Counted from the first letter of the stretch, positions 17,738 to 25,962 are shown. The stretch is 64,000 bases of DNA from Pontibacillus yanchengensis Y32 (GCF_000770635.1 NZ_AVBF01000003.1:62001-126000); one strand, 5' to 3'. The notes: generated from the letters alone by a model not told the origin. Translations and numbers: made by a program.

Positions 17738-18493
17738 CTAGTAGAAAAGCTGTTCACCATCTTTAGGAATAACAATATTCTCTAGTCCTTGTTCTTCCAA
17801 GTATTGGTGCATTTCATTGCGTGTTAATAAGCAATGATTCAACGCCTCCATATGAGAAACAATTACAGTAGCATTTGGGGCCTCTTGTTGCGTTTGGTGC
17901 ACATCTTCTTTCGTCATCGTAATCGGCCCACCCTCTAGAAACTGTGCAGCACCGGCGTTCACAACGATTACTTCAGGTTGATGTGTATGGATGGCTTCTT
18001 TCACATCATCACACCATATCGTATCTCCTGCAATGTAGAGGGGTTTTTCATTCTTATGAGCAAATACAATACCAGAAACCTTCCCAGTTATTTCGGTCAT
18101 CTCCCTGGAACCATGTTGTCCATTTGTGTGGAAAATGTCTACTCCTTCCATCGTTGCTCCTTTTTCAAATGATTGTACATTGGTAAAGCCTGCTTCTTGA
18201 ATCACTTGTAAATCAGCTTCGTTTTGGGCATAAATAAACATGTCTTTTGGTAACATTTCTTTAGCAGCATCATCAAAGTGATCAGGATGAAGATGCGTGA
18301 CGATAACAGCATCGACATCAATTAATTCTTCTTTCGAAACTGGCAGTTCTACAAGTGGATTGTTCAGGTCTTGATTCGGTGTATCAGGGAACGGTGGCAT
18401 CGATCCTTGTTCAGCTAGGAATGGATCGATTAAAAACTTCTTATCTGCAAAGGTAATAATAAGTGTAGCATTTCGAATCTGCTTGATATACAT
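17738..18493 (-). CDS. MBL-fold metallo-hydrolase (UlaG/YcjG-like)
   Basis: Cytoplasmic metallo-beta-lactamase-fold enzyme of 251 aa. The metal ligands are in place: VTHLHPDHFDD (HxHxDH, about residues 66-71), YIAGDTIWCDD (bridging Asp) and VSHMEALNHC (late His). The sequence resembles the UlaG/MBL-like group rather than glyoxalase II or true beta-lactamases. Start ATG has GGGAGG upstream. It is divergently transcribed from an Lrp/AsnC-type regulator whose start is only about 120 bases away, so that regulator likely controls it. Substrate unknown. Confidence 0.85.
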   Translation of the reverse strand: MYIKQIRNATLIITFADKKFLIDPFLAEQGSMPPFPDTPNQDLNNPLVELPVSKEELIDVDAVIVTHLHPDHFDDAAKEMLPKDMFIYAQNEADLQVIQEAGFTNVQSFEKGATMEGVDIFHTNGQHGSREMTEITGKVSGIVFAHKNEKPLYIAGDTIWCDDVKEAIHTHQPEVIVVNAGAAQFLEGGPITMTKEDVHQTQQEAPNATVIVSHMEALNHCLLTRNEMHQYLEEQGLENIVIPKDGEQLFY

Positions 18494-18565
18494 ACAAGTT
18501 TCCTCCCTTTCTATCGACTACATATGTAGGATACTATGGAATGGAAGCGAGCGTACATAACATAA

Positions 18566-18593
18566 ATCAAGTATTCTAGACGATTTACTTGAT
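18566..18593. promoter_or_regulatory. Inverted repeat in the MBL/Lrp divergent region
   Basis: ATCAAGTA (18566-18573) and TACTTGAT (18586-18593) are perfect 8-bp arms with a 12-base spacer, ending 21 bases before the Lrp-type start codon. The arrangement fits an autoregulatory site for an Lrp/AsnC dimer, but that is inference. Confidence 0.45.
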
Positions 18594-18614
18594 TCTTGAA
18601 AGGATTGTGAATAG

Positions 18615-19025
18615 ATGGATAATACAGACAGAATGATTATAAAAGAACTACAAGATAACGGCAGAATGAAGATGAAGGAACTTGGAGAGCGTGTCCATTT
18701 AACTGGTCAAGCAGCAGCTTCTTCTCGTGTACAAAAACTAGAGGACGAAGGTATTATCGAGAGCTATACCATACGAGTAAATGAGAAAAAGATGGGATAT
18801 CCAGTCCATTGCTTTTTGACGATAATCACGGATAGTCTCCACCACCAGCCTTACTTTGCTTTTCTTGAAACAAAACAAGAATATGTACGAAATAATTATA
18901 AAATAAGCGGAGAAGGTTGCTATCTACTAGAGTGCCGCTTCCCAAGTAATGAAGAGCTTGATGGATTTTTGGTACAACTAAATAAGCATGTTAGCTACAA
19001 ACTTTCAATAGTTATTCGAGAATAG
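18615..19025 (+). CDS. Lrp/AsnC family transcriptional regulator
   Basis: Small DNA-binding regulator, 136 aa. The N-terminal AsnC-type helix-turn-helix covers about residues 5-45 (DRMIIKELQDNGRMKMKELG, then RVQKLEDEGIIESY); the rest is a RAM-like ligand and oligomerisation domain, here somewhat divergent. ATG with GAAAGGAT upstream. It is divergent from the MBL hydrolase gene, with an inverted repeat between them. Effector (often an amino acid) unknown. Confidence 0.88.
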   Translation: MDNTDRMIIKELQDNGRMKMKELGERVHLTGQAAASSRVQKLEDEGIIESYTIRVNEKKMGYPVHCFLTIITDSLHHQPYFAFLETKQEYVRNNYKISGEGCYLLECRFPSNEELDGFLVQLNKHVSYKLSIVIRE

Positions 19026-19028
19026 ATA

Positions 19029-19082
19029 ACGAGCAGCGCTGGTACGCATGAAAATGGTGTACTTGCGCTGCTCGTTTTGTTT
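19029..19082 (+). terminator. Terminator of the Lrp-type gene
   Basis: ACGAGCAGCGC and GCGCTGCTCGT form the base of a long hairpin followed by TTTTGTTTT, starting four bases after the stop codon. Confidence 0.85.
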
Positions 19083-19274
19083 TGGAGTATTGTGATATGC
19101 CTCTCTCATTCATGTTTGCTGTCTACATTGGGCATGATAACACCAGCAATACATAGAAGGAGTTATAAAGATTCATGGCTTGGAAACGTAAGAGGAGACA
19201 AGATAGGCTCTAGAGAGATAAACATATAAGACCCAACAATAATTTTTCCGATCGAATAAGAAGGGAGTTTTATT

Positions 19275-19694
19275 ATGTATAAAAATATCCTATTAGCTTC
19301 AGATGGTTCTGACCACTCGATTCGAGCAGCTGACCATGCTATCCATATTGCTACCTGTAATGAGAATGCTTCCCTCACCATCCTATACGTTGAGAGTCAC
19401 AGGGATGCAAAAACAAATACGCTGCAAAATTGGAACAGCCCTGAAGGTTTCTACGTGTTAGATGATAAGTTTGCTGAGATTGAAGAAAAAGCACGGAAGG
19501 CTAACATTAACTATCATGTAGCTACAATTTTTGGAGAAGCAGGAACAGCTATTGTGGAGCATGCCAATAACGGGGACTTTGATATGGTTATTGTCGGGAG
19601 TCGTGGCCTTAACGGATTCCAGGAAATGATGTTAGGAAGTGTAAGTCATAAAGTAGCAAAACGAGTACAATGTCCAGTTCTAATCATTAAATAA
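19275..19694 (+). CDS. Universal stress protein, UspA family
   Basis: Cytoplasmic USP of 139 aa. The N-terminal ILLASDGSDHS and the C-terminal nucleotide-binding signature GSRGLNGFQEMMLGSVSHKV (G-2X-G-9X-G-S) indicate an ATP-binding member. Ribosome site AGAAGGGAG is 9 bases before the ATG. Monocistronic. USPs of this type respond to starvation or envelope stress; no sigma-B promoter could be recognised. Confidence 0.93.
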   Translation: MYKNILLASDGSDHSIRAADHAIHIATCNENASLTILYVESHRDAKTNTLQNWNSPEGFYVLDDKFAEIEEKARKANINYHVATIFGEAGTAIVEHANNGDFDMVIVGSRGLNGFQEMMLGSVSHKVAKRVQCPVLIIK

Positions 19695-19887
19695 ATGTGT
19701 GAATCTTACATACGTTTTATTACAGATTGCTTGTTTTACTCAATGGCTTTAAGAAGGAATAAAAAGGAGCACCACCTACCCTACAATTATATTCTAATAA
19801 TAAATTTACAATCATTTTACAAAAAAAGTAGATTATTCCTACACAAAACGGGAATGAAAACAATATACCAAGAAGGGAGGTGCTTGT

Positions 19888-20025
19888 ATGCCAAATACAG
19901 GTGAAAAACCGGGACAAGGAACGTACAAATGCCGCCGTTGTGGAGAAAAAGTAACTTTGGACGAAACGGATGACATTTTACCTCCGTGCCCAAATTGTGA
20001 AGCTACGGAGTACGATCAAGCTTAA
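19888..20025 (+). CDS. Small zinc-ribbon protein
   Basis: A 45-residue protein with two CxxC-type knuckles: CRRC (residues 15-18) and CPNC (34-37), separated by an acidic loop, which is a complete zinc ribbon. It has a very strong AAGGGAGG ribosome site 8 bases before the ATG. Members of this small Firmicute family are annotated only as zinc-ribbon containing proteins. Its 3' end overlaps the end of the convergent gene at 20003 by 23 bases. Function unknown; nucleic-acid or protein binding is plausible. Confidence 0.8.
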   Translation: MPNTGEKPGQGTYKCRRCGEKVTLDETDDILPPCPNCEATEYDQA

Positions 20026-20332
20026 GAAGAAATTCACTAATCGAAGCTTCGTCATAACCGTAAAGCTTTCCTAGCACCCAGTGATCAAAAGAAGATTTGG
20101 GAGCCTGTGGCAGCTGTTCGATAATATCGAGAATATGTGGATGCTTATACATCCATAAAGTGTCCCAACCGTCCGTCAACGGCTGTAGTTTATAGGAAAC
20201 ACCTAATTGTGCTAGCAGTTCTCGTACGTCTTCTACATATCTCGACTGAAGAGCCATCGATGCTGCAGGCTTTCCCCTTTTGATCATATAACTATACAAA
20301 GAAAGTTTCTCACGCACATATGCAGGAACCAT
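20003..20332 (-). CDS. Conserved hypothetical protein, 109 aa
   Basis: Soluble, unrecognised protein with mixed charge and no membrane segment or signal peptide. ATG 20332 has AGAAAGGGGCG upstream. Notable features are an aromatic-rich middle (DGWDTLWMYKHP) and FDHWVLGKLYGYDEASI. The tail overlaps the zinc-ribbon gene on the other strand by 23 bases. I do not recognise the family. Confidence 0.7.
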   Translation of the reverse strand: MVPAYVREKLSLYSYMIKRGKPAASMALQSRYVEDVRELLAQLGVSYKLQPLTDGWDTLWMYKHPHILDIIEQLPQAPKSSFDHWVLGKLYGYDEASISEFLLKLDRTP

Positions 20333-20426
20333 TTACTTCATCGCCCCTTTCTGAATTTTCCTTCGAGACATTTATAAACGCTCCTACATTACATATATGC
20401 TGCTCTCATCTTTAGGTATGTCACCT

Positions 20427-20460
20427 AAAAAAGTGGACTATATCCGATATGATATAGTCC
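20427..20460 (-). terminator. Terminator of the 54-aa membrane protein gene
   Basis: On the minus strand GGACTATATC and GATATAGTCC form a 10-bp stem around a short loop, followed by ACTTTTTT. Confidence 0.85.
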
Positions 20461-20501
20461 GCTAATAAACTCTCTTTTAAACCATTCACGTTTCATACTT
20501 A

Positions 20502-20666
20502 TCACTGTTTTTCCTGCTTTATCATTCGTATAGCCTGTACGATAAAGCATACTCCCGCTCCTAAGTAACAAACAATCGTAATCCAGCTTAATTGTTCATT
20601 CGATCTAAATAACGAACCAATGATTACTAAAAAAAGGGCAACTGCTAATAAACTGTAGGTTTTCAT
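20502..20666 (-). CDS. Small two-helix membrane protein, 54 aa
   Basis: The protein starts MKTYSLLAVALFLVIIGSLF and has a second hydrophobic stretch WITIVCYLGAGVCFIVQAI, ending with a basic tail RMIKQEKQ. A GTGAGGACAC site precedes the ATG and a strong terminator follows the stop, so it looks like a real monocistronic gene. Family and function are not recognised. Confidence 0.65.
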   Translation of the reverse strand: MKTYSLLAVALFLVIIGSLFRSNEQLSWITIVCYLGAGVCFIVQAIRMIKQEKQ

Positions 20667-20790
20667 GTGTCCTCACCACTCTCCTTCATTCATTTTACAA
20701 TATCTATCATTACATTAAAAAAGGGGTAAGCTCAGGTTTAGCTACATACAATTTCTCCTACAGTTATTTAGAGGAAGTACCTTATACTAC

Positions 20791-20824
20791 AAAAACCTGA
20801 CTACCACTAATGGTAATCAGGTTT
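20791..20824 (-). terminator. Terminator of the rhodanese-cstR operon
   Basis: On the minus strand AAACCTGATTACC and GGTAGTCAGGTTT pair around a short loop, followed by TT and a T-rich end. Confidence 0.85.
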
Positions 20825-20858
20825 CTCTCTAAAATCTACTCAATGGGCAAGACCAGTT

Positions 20859-21221
20859 CTACACCCAAGCGGCAAGGCCACCTTTAACATTTGTGATGTG
20901 CTGAAAACCTTGTTTCCTAAGAGTCTTGGCTGCTTTCATACTTCTCATTCCACTTTGACAAAGAACAATCACTTCTTTGTCTTTATCCAATTCACTTGAA
21001 CGCGTAGCGATATCTCCTAAGGGGATATTCTTAAAAGGTTTCTTGTGATTGGTCTTGTATTCTCTCGGTGTTCGAACATCAATAAATTGCACGTTTTTTT
21101 CTTTAGTACGGTTCTTTACCAATGCTGGGGTTGTGTTTGCAACACCTTTTGCCGGCATAAAACGACTAATAACAAACCACATGACTCCGATTAAGATAGC
21201 ATACTGTATAATGGCTTCCAC
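20859..21221 (-). CDS. Membrane-anchored rhodanese sulfurtransferase
   Basis: Protein of 120 aa: an N-terminal membrane helix (about residues 4-22) and a single rhodanese domain with FIDVRTPREY and the active-site loop CQSGMRS (Cys88). It transfers sulfane sulfur through a Cys persulfide. GTG start with GGGGAGGAAATAC upstream. Last gene of a three-gene operon with a CstR-type persulfide sensor and an inactive rhodanese-like protein, pointing to handling or detoxification of reactive sulfur species. The membrane anchor suggests it works at the inner face of the membrane. Confidence 0.9.
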   Translation of the reverse strand: MEAIIQYAILIGVMWFVISRFMPAKGVANTTPALVKNRTKEKNVQFIDVRTPREYKTNHKKPFKNIPLGDIATRSSELDKDKEVIVLCQSGMRSMKAAKTLRKQGFQHITNVKGGLAAWV

Positions 21222-21254
21222 ACGTATTTCCTCCCCAATTCTTCTCTTGTCTAT

Positions 21255-21515
21255 TTATTTACTTTTTACTAGTAGCTGAACTGCTTCATTAATCAATTCA
21301 CTTGAATCTTCATTATTTTCATCCTGTTCACGGATGCATTTCTCAAGATTTGAACTGACAACAAGCGCTGACGTACGATCAAGTGCGCTTTTAACTGCAG
21401 ACATTTGCGTAACAACTTCCTTGCAATCTTTCTCTTCTTCCATCATTTTAAGCAAGCCTCTCACTTGTCCTTCAATACGTTTAATTCTATTTTTCACTTG
21501 CGCATCGTAATGCAT
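21255..21515 (-). CDS. cstR: CsoR/RcnR-family repressor of the persulfide-sensing CstR type
   Basis: All-helical DNA-binding protein of 86 aa (DUF156). Cys31 and Cys60 are present, but residue 56, where copper-sensing CsoR has its His ligand, is Asn. Cys31 and Cys60 are exactly the residue numbers of the reactive pair in Staphylococcus aureus CstR, which senses persulfides by di- or trisulfide formation. Together with rhodanese genes on both sides this argues for sulfur rather than copper sensing. Ribosome site AAGGAGG is strong, and the gene starts inside the end of the preceding gene (29-base overlap). It should repress this operon through the site at 21901-21916. Confidence 0.85.
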   Translation of the reverse strand: MHYDAQVKNRIKRIEGQVRGLLKMMEEEKDCKEVVTQMSAVKSALDRTSALVVSSNLEKCIREQDENNEDSSELINEAVQLLVKSK

Positions 21516-21861
21516 AGCAGCATCCTCCTTGTTCTGGAATAGTGTATCCGACTATGTTATAGCCTTTCTTCCTTAATAGGCGTGTAGCCAGATTCTTTTC
21601 TACTTGATCGGTTGATATAAGCACAACATCCTTATTAGGGATGTCTCTGTAGTGTCGATTTAAATAAGGCAATGGAATACAAAATGCTTCCTGGTTTGCT
21701 TCTATAGCTGATGTTTGGTATGCTCGTGTATCGACCATTATAACATCTTCGTGTGTTGCTTCTACATCTCTTACATTAATTTTATTTACACCTGCTACCG
21801 GGAAATATCGTCTCATTAAAAAGAACAGCACTAAGGCAGTTATACCAATTCCTATATACAT
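21487..21861 (-). CDS. Membrane-anchored rhodanese-like protein lacking the active-site cysteine
   Basis: Protein of 124 aa with an N-terminal helix (MYIGIGITALVLFFLMRRYF) and a rhodanese fold (VIMVDTRAYQTS; PLPYLN). The active-site loop that normally reads CxxGxRS is replaced by STDQVEKN, so classical sulfurtransferase activity is not expected. The C-terminal tail has three cysteines (GGCCYALRC) in the stretch that overlaps the cstR start. First gene of the operon. It may act as a binding or scaffold protein, or use the tail cysteines to carry sulfur; this is inference. Confidence 0.75.
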   Translation of the reverse strand: MYIGIGITALVLFFLMRRYFPVAGVNKINVRDVEATHEDVIMVDTRAYQTSAIEANQEAFCIPLPYLNRHYRDIPNKDVVLISTDQVEKNLATRLLRKKGYNIVGYTIPEQGGCCYALRCASEK

Positions 21862-21895
21862 CGTAATCTCCTACCTTTTCTTTAATCTATCATTC

Positions 21896-21924
21896 ATTTT
21901 ATACCCCTACAGGTATTAAGTCAA
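21896..21924 (-). promoter_or_regulatory. Promoter with CstR/CsoR-type operator in the spacer
   Basis: On the minus strand TTGACT (-35) and TAAAAT (-10) have a 17-base spacer. The spacer overlaps ATACCCCTACAGGTAT (21901-21916, plus strand), an inverted repeat ATACC/GGTAT of the form bound by CsoR and CstR proteins. The start codon of the first operon gene lies about 35 bases from the -10. Confidence 0.75.
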
Positions 21925-22030
21925 CCTAATAGCATGCAAAAATTCACCTATTGTAATAACCTTTCGAACAAGCATTTTACTTCAATATTTGCTAGACTAT
22001 AATCAACTTTTTCCATAATGCAGGAGATAA

Positions 22031-22204
22031 CCGAATGAAGCGACAGATATCAAGCCTGTTAAACTCCCATTAACAAGTACCGCATTTCAAGAAGCGAAAC
22101 TCCTTTCACTTGCATACGTTTACGAGCAAACTTCGAGTGTGGTGCACCAATCTCCTAACTTAACAGAGAATAGCTTTAGTTTATATACCCCTCTACATAA
22201 GTAA
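22031..22204 (+). pseudogene. Remnant of an amidase C-terminus
   Basis: An open stretch without a usable start reads PVKLPLTSTAFQEAKLLSLA followed by YVYEQTS and ends in a stop. This matches the last segment of amidase-signature enzymes (PVGL..G..F.E..LL..AYAYEQAT). Upstream stops in frame and the absence of the rest of the gene indicate a decayed leftover of a deletion. Confidence 0.5.
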
Positions 22205-22234
22205 GGACCTGTACCTCAAATGGTACAGGTCCTT
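22203..22234 (-). terminator. Terminator of the TRAP operon
   Basis: AAGGACCTGTACC and its perfect complement around a TCAAA loop, directly after the TRAP permease stop codon. Confidence 0.8.
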
Positions 22235-22240
22235 CTTTTA

Positions 22241-24355
22241 TTATGCTTTTGCGTTTGCTTTCACAACAGGTTCACCAATCTTCTCTTTTTTATAAAAGAA
22301 CTGAGCTGCTATGAGTGCAGCGAATCCGACTAGTCCTGCAATATCAGAAACGGCATGTGGATAGATTAATGCAAGACCTGACGCTACTGCAAGAACGCGC
22401 TCGATCCAATAGGTTTTTCGGTACCAGTAGCCAATCATGCCAGCTCCGATTGCAATCATACCTGAGATGGCTGTAAATAAGGCCCAGATGAGTTCAACTG
22501 CATTTGTATTAATCATCAACAATTCTGGGCTCAACACGAACATATACGGGATTATAAATGCAGCAATTGCAAGTTTGGCAGCATTCACTCCTGTCCGTAT
22601 CGGCTCGCCCCCTGAGACACCTGAAGCAGCAAAGGCAGCAAGTGCAACTGGTGGTGTGATGTCAGCGACAATTCCGAAATAGAATACGAAAAGGTGTGCT
22701 GGTAAGTCATCGACACCGAGTAAAATAATGGCTGGTGCTGCGATGGTTGAAGTAATAACATAGTTAGCTGTTGTAGGCGACCCCATCCCTAGAATGATTG
22801 CTGCAATCATCGTGAAGAATAGTGTTAGTAACAGCTGTTGATTTGCCAATTCAACCAGGCTATTGGCAAGCTTTAGACCAAGACCTGTTTTCGTTACAAC
22901 TCCAACAATTATACCAGCTGCGGCTGTTGCTACAACAACACCTAGAGCGGTGCGAGCCCCATCTACTAGTGCTTCCACAGAATCAATAAAGTTGCGGTCA
23001 AATAAATAACTAACGAGTACGGTGATCATACCGCCCCAAACAAGACTGTTTTGTATAAGATCAGCAGGCATGCCACCTGCCAACACCGTTTTAATAATAG
23101 GATATCCTATCGCACCTGCTACAAAGGCAAGTATATAGAGCTTACGGAATTTCTCTGGTCGAAGAAGCCCTACAAGAATTGTTGTTATAATTCCGTAGAA
23201 TGCTGATAGAATAACACTTAATCCAGATGCTAAGAAAAACACAATCGCAAAAATTGGAGCTAAGAGATAGAGCCTCTTAAATACTTCTTTACGATCCGGT
23301 AATTCTTCTTCATCCATGCCTCTAAGGCCTAACCGTTTTGCTTCGAAGTGTGTCATGATCCATATCCCAGTAAAGTATAAAATCGCTGGAATAAGTGCGG
23401 CTTTGGCAATACTCCAATAGTCAATGCCAATGAATTCAATCATAAGAAAGGCAGCCGCACCCATAATGGGAGGCATAAGCTGTCCACCAGTAGATGCTGC
23501 GGCCTCTACACCACCAGCGAATTCTTTACGATAACCAAGACGTTTCATCATTGGTATAGTAAATGAACCGGAGGTCACAACGTTGGCAACCGAACTTCCG
23601 CTGATTGTACCCTGAAGGGCACTTGAGAAGATTGCCACTTTTGCTGGGCCACCAGTACGTCTACCAGCAAGCGTTACAGCTAGGTCGTTGAAATATTGTC
23701 CCACTCCCGTTTTCACTAAGAATGCTCCAAATAATAAGAACAAGAAAATAAATGTGGATGATACCGCTAGGGGTGTACCTAATATTCCTTCTGTTGTGAA
23801 ATACATGGACTGGACTAGGTTATCTAAATCCACTCCTCGGTGGATGAGGAAGCCAGGCATTTGGCGGCCCCAATAAGCGTAAGCAAGAAATAGTGCTGCT
23901 ATAATCGTTATTGGTAAACCTACAGCACGTCGTGTTGCTTCTAGGATTAGAATCACAGCCAAAATACCAACGTAAAAATCCACTTGGGAAATTTGACCTG
24001 CACTTTGAACAAGTTCGTTATACTGAATTGGCCAGTATGCTCCTACGCCAACCCCTAATATGGATAAAATATAATCATACCAGCTTAACTTTCCTCTAGC
24101 TTGTTTCTTTTTTGTCGCTGGGTAAAGGAGGAAAACGAGTCCTAAACCAAAGCCGAGGTGAATGGGACGATGTATTTGCGCTGGCAATCGTTCAAATACA
24201 GTAAACCACACTTGATAAAGAGAGAAGGCTAGTAAGCCAAAGAAGACAATCTTCGCTAATATACCTGAAAGCTCTCGCGAACCTGATTCTTTATCGTACT
24301 TACTCAACACTTCCTTTTGTTGTTCTTGAGATAATGATTGATCTTGATCACTCAA
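22241..24355 (-). CDS. TRAP transporter fused permease (4TM/12TM, TAXI type)
   Basis: Membrane protein of 704 aa in which the small DctQ-like and large DctM-like TRAP subunits are fused, as usual for TAXI systems. It uses an ion gradient rather than ATP for uptake. The large-subunit signatures SGSSVANVVTSGSFTIPMMK and ASTGGQLMPPIMGAAAF are clear. The TTG start at 24355 follows AAAGGAG at good spacing and overlaps the end of the DUF1850 gene by 8 bases, so the two are translationally coupled. Substrate unknown; TAXI systems take up organic acids. Confidence 0.92.
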   Translation of the reverse strand: MSDQDQSLSQEQQKEVLSKYDKESGSRELSGILAKIVFFGLLAFSLYQVWFTVFERLPAQIHRPIHLGFGLGLVFLLYPATKKKQARGKLSWYDYILSILGVGVGAYWPIQYNELVQSAGQISQVDFYVGILAVILILEATRRAVGLPITIIAALFLAYAYWGRQMPGFLIHRGVDLDNLVQSMYFTTEGILGTPLAVSSTFIFLFLLFGAFLVKTGVGQYFNDLAVTLAGRRTGGPAKVAIFSSALQGTISGSSVANVVTSGSFTIPMMKRLGYRKEFAGGVEAAASTGGQLMPPIMGAAAFLMIEFIGIDYWSIAKAALIPAILYFTGIWIMTHFEAKRLGLRGMDEEELPDRKEVFKRLYLLAPIFAIVFFLASGLSVILSAFYGIITTILVGLLRPEKFRKLYILAFVAGAIGYPIIKTVLAGGMPADLIQNSLVWGGMITVLVSYLFDRNFIDSVEALVDGARTALGVVVATAAAGIIVGVVTKTGLGLKLANSLVELANQQLLLTLFFTMIAAIILGMGSPTTANYVITSTIAAPAIILLGVDDLPAHLFVFYFGIVADITPPVALAAFAASGVSGGEPIRTGVNAAKLAIAAFIIPYMFVLSPELLMINTNAVELIWALFTAISGMIAIGAGMIGYWYRKTYWIERVLAVASGLALIYPHAVSDIAGLVGFAALIAAQFFYKKEKIGEPVVKANAKA

Positions 24356-24881
24356 GCATATTCACTCCTTTCCAGAGCTGCCACCTGCTTCGTTTTTTTG
24401 CATCGATGGATAGGTTTGTTCCTGCTCCGACGTAGTCTTTTAATAAATGAGTCTGATTATTGTGTATGACTTTATGCTCTGCCCTAACCTGTCCCACTGA
24501 CAAGTTCAATTCTTCAAATGGTTTTGTATCATCACTTTTCTCAATAATGTATTTCCCGTCCTCCATCCGAAAGGTGTCATCCCCATGCGCATTAGAAGGC
24601 ATACCAATTGCTGTATCTTCGTACACCAGTTTTATCGGTTTGATGTTTCCCCCATTAACTTGGTAGTACTCTACTACTTCAGATAAATGAACAGAGTGGG
24701 TGTACTTGATTTGGAAGTTATGATTATCTTTCAATGGCAGATAGGCCAATAAGTTACCTGATCTTTGTTGTTCCAAAGTAAGTATATAGTGGTATGGGTA
24801 AAAAATAAATACGGCGAGGGCCGCTATAATAATGAATATAAATGCGGTTAATGTGCCCCATGTTTTAATTGAACGTGCCAT
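24348..24881 (-). CDS. DUF1850 protein of the TRAP operon
   Basis: Protein of 177 aa with one N-terminal membrane helix (about residues 10-30) and an outward-facing beta-rich domain containing FQIKYTHSVHLSEVVEYYQV, the hallmark block of DUF1850. This family occurs almost only between TAXI binding proteins and fused TRAP permeases. ATG 24881 has AGAAGGGG upstream. Its end overlaps the permease start. Probably an accessory subunit; mechanism unknown. Confidence 0.88.
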   Translation of the reverse strand: MARSIKTWGTLTAFIFIIIAALAVFIFYPYHYILTLEQQRSGNLLAYLPLKDNHNFQIKYTHSVHLSEVVEYYQVNGGNIKPIKLVYEDTAIGMPSNAHGDDTFRMEDGKYIIEKSDDTKPFEELNLSVGQVRAEHKVIHNNQTHLLKDYVGAGTNLSIDAKKRSRWQLWKGVNMLE

Positions 24882-24954
24882 TGATACCCCTTCTTATATA
24901 GAAGGAAAAGATAGGCCTTAAGTGGCCTATCTCCCCTTTTTCTGTCCTACTTTC

Positions 24955-25962
24955 TTACTTACTGATTCCTTTTTCATCAAAGTATTTCTTTGCACCAGGG
25001 TGAAGCTCAATTCCTACCCCTTCTAGTGCGCTTTCAGCAGTAATGAATTCGCCTTTTGTATGAGAAATAGCATCCGTGTTTTCAAAGATTGCTTTTGTCA
25101 TATTGTAGACAAGATCTTCACTTAGATCCTCACGTGTTACAAGCATAGCTTGAACAGCTACTGTTGTTACGTCGCTTTTCAAGCCATACGTTCCTTCTTT
25201 GACCGTATCTTTTGCATAGTAAGGGAATTCTTCTTTCAATTCATTGATTTTATCTTCCTTAACCGGAACAATATTCACATCTGTTGTCGCAGCTAGACCT
25301 TCTACTGCACCAGTTGGTGTACCAGACGTGATGAATGCCGCATCAATAGAGCCATCTTGAATACCAGATGTAGATTCACCGAAGTCCAAGTTTTGAGCAT
25401 CGATATCATCTGTGCTTAATCCATGAATCTCAAGGATGTTCTCAGCATTTGCACGTGTACCTGAACCAGGTGCACCGATGGATACAGTTTTTCCTTCAAG
25501 GTCCTCTACCGATTCAATTCCTGATTCTTTTGTTGTCACGATTTGAATGGTTTCAGGATAAAGAGAGCCCATCGCCTGAACGTTTTCGATTTTATTGTCT
25601 TTAAACATCAGCTTACCTTCAGCTGCATACGCAGCAATATCTGTCTGTACAAAAGCTACCTGACCATCGCCGTCAGCAATTTTTTTCATGTTTTCGACAG
25701 AGGCACCTGAAGATGTTGCGCTCGCTTCTACGTTCTCTAGGTTATCGTTGATTACTTTAGCAAAGGTTCCGCCAAGTGGGTAATATGTACCCTGGTTTCC
25801 ACCAGTTAACATGCTGACAAATTGCTTGCCACCACTGTCACCTTCACCACTTTCTCCACCGTTTCCTTCACTTCCGCTGTCAGCTGTACCGCCACCACAT
25901 GCAGCAAGTACTAGTGAAAGCGCTACCATTAATAATAATCCCAAAAAGCCTTTTTGTTTCAT
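24955..25962 (-). CDS. TAXI-family TRAP solute-binding lipoprotein
   Basis: Extracellular receptor of 335 aa from the chosen start. The signal peptide MKQKGFLGLLLMVALSLVLA is followed by the lipobox cysteine (LAACGGG) and a Gly/Ser/Glu-rich linker. Characteristic TAXI blocks: LTGGNQGTYYPLGGTFAK, VAFVQTDIAAYAAEG, KTVSIGAPGSGTRANAE and DAAFITSGTPTGAV. The ATG at 25962 with AAGGGGG upstream is preferred over an upstream start at 26007, which lacks a signal-like beginning. First gene of the operon. Confidence 0.93.
   Translation of the reverse strand: MKQKGFLGLLLMVALSLVLAACGGGTADSGSEGNGGESGEGDSGGKQFVSMLTGGNQGTYYPLGGTFAKVINDNLENVEASATSSGASVENMKKIADGDGQVAFVQTDIAAYAAEGKLMFKDNKIENVQAMGSLYPETIQIVTTKESGIESVEDLEGKTVSIGAPGSGTRANAENILEIHGLSTDDIDAQNLDFGESTSGIQDGSIDAAFITSGTPTGAVEGLAATTDVNIVPVKEDKINELKEEFPYYAKDTVKEGTYGLKSDVTTVAVQAMLVTREDLSEDLVYNMTKAIFENTDAISHTKGEFITAESALEGVGIELHPGAKKYFDEKGISK

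Noticed and set aside
19174-19212. A 12-codon basic reading frame (MAWKRKRRQDRL) upstream of the universal stress gene
   Set aside because: Too short and with the ribosome site at poor spacing; no conservation can be judged, so not annotated.
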